Source: Pseudomonadota bacterium (GTDB taxonomy: Bacteria > Pseudomonadota > Alphaproteobacteria > Rhizobiales > MH13). Taken from it: a DNA stretch of 64,000 bases. A program made the translations under genes and the position numbers. Shown in pieces: positions 60,779 through 64,000 of the stretch. The notes below the pieces were generated by a model. The model saw only the letters and a list, made by a program, of their open reading frames with translations. It was not told where the DNA came from and did no database searches. Every line of letters begins with the position of its first letter. Positions within the stretch are counted from its first letter, which is position 1. The stretch covers positions 62,001 to 126,000 of the forward strand of contig JBCCPK010000003.1 of the NCBI GenBank assembly GCA_039024915.1, read 5' to 3'.

Positions 60779-63700
60779 ATGGCGGAAACGGGTGACACCT
60801 CCCCCGGGAAGAAAGGCGCTAGCGCGCGCAAAACCCATAGCGGAAAAGCGCCGCCAAGGACCAATGCTCCTAAGTCTGCCTCGGTCAATGCGGAAATCCG
60901 CGCCAAGGCAGCCGCGGCAGCTCGCGCTGCCCGCCGGGGCAAGCCCAACACGACCGCGAATGCTGCAGGCACAAAAACCAAAGCAGCCCAAGCGAAGGCC
61001 GCTGCCAACGGAAAAGCAAGCGCCACCACCAAGGCCACCGCCAAAGCCAAGGCTGCCGTAACAAAAACGCCAAAAGCGACAGCGGCACAGCGGGCCAAGG
61101 CAACAAAAGTGAGCGCAACAAAAGTGAGTGCAGCAAAAGCCTCGGCGAAGCAGGCCGCTCCGAAGCCAAAAGCAACAAAAGCACCGGCAACCAAAAAGAC
61201 GACAACGTCTGCGACCGCCAAGAAAACGATCGCAAAACAAGCGGCAAAGACGACACAGGCGAAATCTGGGCGCACCACAAAGCCCAAAGCGGCAGCGAAG
61301 CCCGCCGCAGCGTCTGCGCAAGCCAAACGCAAGCCATCACAAACGGCTAAGGCGAAGGTTGAAAAACCGGCAAACGCAGCACCGGCTAAGAGAGCCGCCG
61401 CAAGGAAACCGGCGGCTCAGAGCAAAACCGAAACGACGAAATCGGTAGAGAGGCAAAAGTCGCCCTCCGCACGCAGACGACCAAGCGCAGGGAAAGCGCC
61501 CACGACAAGAGCGACGACCGCCAGGACCTCAGCCGCAAAAAGTCGGGCGAAGCCAACCAGCACGGCCGCCGCAAGCAAAGCTGGCGAAAGCAAGCCGCCA
61601 GCAGTGCGAAAAGCAGCGGCCAAACGTGCTGCTCAACCCGCGACCAAAACGAGTGCGCCCGTTAAGGCGCCCGTGAAAAGGGCTGCAAGCACCAAACCGC
61701 CCGCAGACAAGCGTCGGAAAGTGCCGGCCGCCCCAAAGGCCGAGAAGGCCCCGGCTGCGCGTCGCGCTCAATCCAGACCAGCGAAGCTGCAACCCGAACC
61801 GAGCCCAGCCCCCGCGCCGAAGATGAAGGCAGCACCAGAGATCAAAAGAGCGGAAAAGCCCGTCTCGCAGCCAAGCCCAAAACCAACGGCCAAGGCACCC
61901 CCGCCACCCGAAAGGCCCCTCACCGACTACAGCATCAATGATCCCGATGCTTTTGCCGCGAACCTCAGCAAATATGTCGAAGAGAGCGGAAGGGTTTGGG
62001 CCGCCTACCTGAAGCCACGCGAGGACGGGAACGTCAGGCCGGTGCAGGCCGACGAGATGGGCGAAGTGGTCAAGACGCTCAGCCAGGTCAGCGAGTATTG
62101 GCTCTCCGATCCGAAAAGGTTGGTTGACGCTCAAACCCGGCTTTGGACCGGCTTTTTCGATCTATGGGCCCATTCGGTCTCTCGGCTCAGCGGTGAACCT
62201 GCCAAGCCTGTTGTCGAGCCCTCACCGGGAGATCGGCGTTTCAAGGACCCCGATTGGTCAAGCAACGAGTTGTTCGACACGGTCAAGCAGGCCTATCTGC
62301 TGCTCTCGAAGTGGGCCGAAGGCCTTGTCGATGAAGCAGCTGAGCTGGACCCCCACACACGGCACAAAGCCCAGTTTTATATGCGCCAGATCGCAAGCGC
62401 GCTGTCGCCAACGAATTTCGTGGGCACCAATCCCGAGCTGATCAAGGAAACGCTGTCATCGAACGGCGAAAACCTTGTTCGGGGTTTGAAAATGCTCGCA
62501 GAGGACATCCGCGAAGGTCAAGGCGATCTGAAGGTCAGGATGACCGATACAAGCCAGTTCAAGGTCGGCGAGAACATGGCGACGACACCTGGCAAGGTGG
62601 TGCATCGCAATGACGTGTGCGAACTGCTGCAGTACTCGCCAACCACCGACACAGTGCTCAAGCGACCGCTTCTTATCGTTCCGCCCTGGATCAACAAGTT
62701 CTACATCCTCGACCTGAACGAGCAGAAGAGCTTCATCAAATGGGCGGTGGCACAGGGGCACACCGTCTTCGTGATCTCGTGGATCAACCCAGATGAACGC
62801 CACGCGGGCAAAAGCTTCGAGCACTACATGCGCGAAGGCATCATGGAAGCTTGCGATGTCGTCCACGCCATCACCGGCGAACGGCAAGTCAACACCATCG
62901 GCTACTGCGTCGGGGGGACGCTCCTATCGGTCACCCTCGCCTATATGGCAGCAACAGATGATGACCGGATCGCCTCAGCCACCCTATTTACAACGCAGGT
63001 CGATTTCACGCATGCAGGCGACCTCAAGGTGTTTGTCGATGAGGAGCAGCTGAAGGTTCTCGAGGGTCAGATGGCCCAGAAGGGCTTCCTCGATGGCAAG
63101 AAAATGTCGTCTGCGTTCAATATGTTGCGCGCAAACGATCTGATTTGGCCTTACATCATCAACAACTACCTCAAGGGCAAAAACCCGATGCCCTTCGACC
63201 TGTTGTACTGGAACAGCGACTCAACGCGGATGCCTGCGGCCAACCATGTTTTTTACCTGCGCAACTGTTACCTCGAAAACAATCTGAGCAGGGGCAAGTT
63301 GGTCCTGGATGATGTCAAGCTCGACCTCGCCGACGTTACCGTGCCGATCTACAATTTAGCAGCGCGCGAGGACCACATCGCACCACCGGAATCTGTGTTC
63401 CTCGGCTCGCAGTTTTTCGGTGGAGACGTTCGCTATGTCCTCGCAGGATCAGGCCATATTGCTGGCGTCATCAACCCGCCCAACAAGAAGAAATATCAGT
63501 TTTGGACCGCCGGTCCGCCGCGCGGCCGCTACGAGGACTGGGTCGAACAGGCCAGCGAAACGCCGGGCTCGTGGTGGCCTGACTGGCAGGTTTGGATTGA
63601 GGGGCTCGCACCTGACCGCGTACCCGCGCGCCAGCCTGGTGGCAAAAAATACCCGCCGCTGGGAGATGCGCCAGGCACTTACGTGTTGGCCAAGGCCTAA
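60779..63700 (+). CDS. phaC: Class I poly(3-hydroxyalkanoate) synthase with histone H1-like N-terminal tail
   Basis: PhaC polymerises hydroxyacyl-CoA into storage granules. Residues from about 380 to 973 form a normal class I synthase: N-terminal PhaC domain, lipase-like box G-Y-C-V-G-G with Cys710, Asp865 in R-E-D-H-I-A-P and His893 in S-G-H-I-A-G-V. Ahead of it are about 378 residues almost wholly of Lys, Ala, Pro, Thr, Arg and Ser, with repeats such as A-T-K-V-S and A-K-K-T. I use the ATG at 60779, seven bases after AGGGAAGGAAG; an upstream ATG at 60728 lacks such a site. Comparable tails occur on the granule proteins PhaF and PhaM, which tether granules to the nucleoid, so this synthase may bind DNA itself. 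Confidence 0.92.
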   Translation: MAETGDTSPGKKGASARKTHSGKAPPRTNAPKSASVNAEIRAKAAAAARAARRGKPNTTANAAGTKTKAAQAKAAANGKASATTKATAKAKAAVTKTPKATAAQRAKATKVSATKVSAAKASAKQAAPKPKATKAPATKKTTTSATAKKTIAKQAAKTTQAKSGRTTKPKAAAKPAAASAQAKRKPSQTAKAKVEKPANAAPAKRAAARKPAAQSKTETTKSVERQKSPSARRRPSAGKAPTTRATTARTSAAKSRAKPTSTAAASKAGESKPPAVRKAAAKRAAQPATKTSAPVKAPVKRAASTKPPADKRRKVPAAPKAEKAPAARRAQSRPAKLQPEPSPAPAPKMKAAPEIKRAEKPVSQPSPKPTAKAPPPPERPLTDYSINDPDAFAANLSKYVEESGRVWAAYLKPREDGNVRPVQADEMGEVVKTLSQVSEYWLSDPKRLVDAQTRLWTGFFDLWAHSVSRLSGEPAKPVVEPSPGDRRFKDPDWSSNELFDTVKQAYLLLSKWAEGLVDEAAELDPHTRHKAQFYMRQIASALSPTNFVGTNPELIKETLSSNGENLVRGLKMLAEDIREGQGDLKVRMTDTSQFKVGENMATTPGKVVHRNDVCELLQYSPTTDTVLKRPLLIVPPWINKFYILDLNEQKSFIKWAVAQGHTVFVISWINPDERHAGKSFEHYMREGIMEACDVVHAITGERQVNTIGYCVGGTLLSVTLAYMAATDDDRIASATLFTTQVDFTHAGDLKVFVDEEQLKVLEGQMAQKGFLDGKKMSSAFNMLRANDLIWPYIINNYLKGKNPMPFDLLYWNSDSTRMPAANHVFYLRNCYLENNLSRGKLVLDDVKLDLADVTVPIYNLAAREDHIAPPESVFLGSQFFGGDVRYVLAGSGHIAGVINPPNKKKYQFWTAGPPRGRYEDWVEQASETPGSWWPDWQVWIEGLAPDRVPARQPGGKKYPPLGDAPGTYVLAKA
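61100..61159. repeat. 15-bp tandem units inside the phaC tail
   Basis: Four 15-base units follow each other in frame (61100-61114, 61115-61129, 61130-61144, 61145-61159). The first two differ only at the last base. They encode pentapeptides of the A-T-K-V-S / A-A-K-A-S type, and weaker units continue downstream. The unit length equals that of the array in the tatC tail. Confidence 0.75.
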
Positions 63701-63888
63701 AGTCGTCAGCGTCGTCCGCGTAACGCGCGCGCTGATCAGCACGGCTTAGCTGGGAACTGAGCACGGCTTCGCGCGACAGCAGCTTCTGTACTGCGTCGTA
63801 TTGATCCCAAGCGGGCTGCGGTCGTCCGTGCCTTGCAGTGCGGCGACTGAGGAAAACCACCCTGTGAATCACCCATGGAAAGCCGGGC

Positions 63889-64000
63889 TTAATTCGCGCT
63901 GCCGGCAGCCTTTGGTTTCGGCTCGAGCGGAACAACAGCTTCGGTGACAGGCAGCTTGGCAGGTTCCACAGAACCGGGCGCTGCTGCGGGCTTTGGCTGA
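63889..64000 (-). CDS. 3' end of a minus-strand gene with Pro/Ala/Lys-rich tail (partial)
   Basis: A minus-strand frame enters from the right edge and stops at TAA (63889-63891). The visible 36 residues read as a low-complexity end, with K-P-A-A-A-P-G-S, K-L-P-V-T-E-A-V-V and E-P-K-P-K-A-A-G-S-A-N. No domain can be recognised. The gene converges on phaC across a gap of about 190 bases with no evident terminator. Open frame and codon use are consistent with coding, but the fragment is short. Confidence 0.5.
   Translation of the reverse strand, partial: QPKPAAAPGSVEPAKLPVTEAVVPLEPKPKAAGSAN

Noticed and set aside
60490-61332. Long minus-strand open frame (280 codons) opposite the phaC tail
   Set aside because: It is the complement of the Ala/Lys-rich repeat region; its Ala/Phe/Val-rich sequence is what the reverse strand of such codons gives, and no ribosome-binding site or homology is visible.

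Overview
The window reads as ordinary chromosome of an alphaproteobacterium, most likely of the order Hyphomicrobiales (Rhizobiales) or a close relative. The case rests on gene content and order: secD-secF with yajC, serS-surE-pcm-M23 peptidase, scpA-scpB next to tatABC, popZ beside valS, an ExoR-like Sel1 protein, an NDUFS4-like complex I accessory subunit, and an aminotransferase-hom-glpX-recJ run. No 16S rRNA gene lies in the window, so the assignment is inference. I saw no transposase, integrase, phage module or CRISPR array.

Layout. 0-3.5 kb: a minus-strand export operon (yajC, secD, secF) ending in an Mth938-like gene. 3.8-17.9 kb: a DUF815 ATPase on the plus strand, then a long minus-strand block holding a degenerate LytM/LysM lipoprotein, pcm, surE, serS, tatC, tatB, tatA, a lone ABC ATPase, scpB, scpA, nagZ and a SPOR protein. 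18-33 kb: argS, dgt, erpA, xthA, an HD-GYP protein, exoR-like, ilvD, ppk2, valS, popZ and tolC. 33.4-34.6 kb: a divergent isoaspartyl methyltransferase homologue and tRNA-Cys and tRNA-Asn. 34.7-41.7 kb: a photolyase, FAD oxidoreductase, DUF1365 and CFA-type methyltransferase operon facing an SDR gene and a ChrR-like cupin gene. This resembles the singlet-oxygen (sigma-E/ChrR) regulon of Rhodobacter but has no sigma gene beside it. 41.9-53.8 kb: alaX, a sulfurtransferase, an amino-acid binding protein, metC, a GT39 glycosyltransferase, tRNA-Arg, a complex I subunit, tRNA-Pro, a Tat-exported protein of probable beta-helix fold, DUF192, a double cold-shock protein, a sirtuin and tRNA-Glu. 53.8-64 kb: an Rrf2 regulator, a PNPOx-family protein, recJ, glpX, hom, an aminotransferase, PHA synthase, and the 3' end of one more gene.

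Most genes are housekeeping: protein export, tRNA charging, chromosome segregation, cell-wall turnover, amino-acid synthesis and carbon storage. Two patterns stand out. First, TatC, a GT39 glycosyltransferase and the PHA synthase each carry a long lysine/alanine-rich, histone H1-like N-terminal tail in front of a normal-length core. In tatC and phaC the tail is built from 15-bp tandem units. Second, the ChrR homologue has lost the cysteines of its anti-sigma zinc site while keeping every cupin zinc ligand, and a candidate ECF-type promoter lies upstream of it. Start codons were chosen by eye from ribosome-binding sites, overlaps and family length; several use GTG or TTG.
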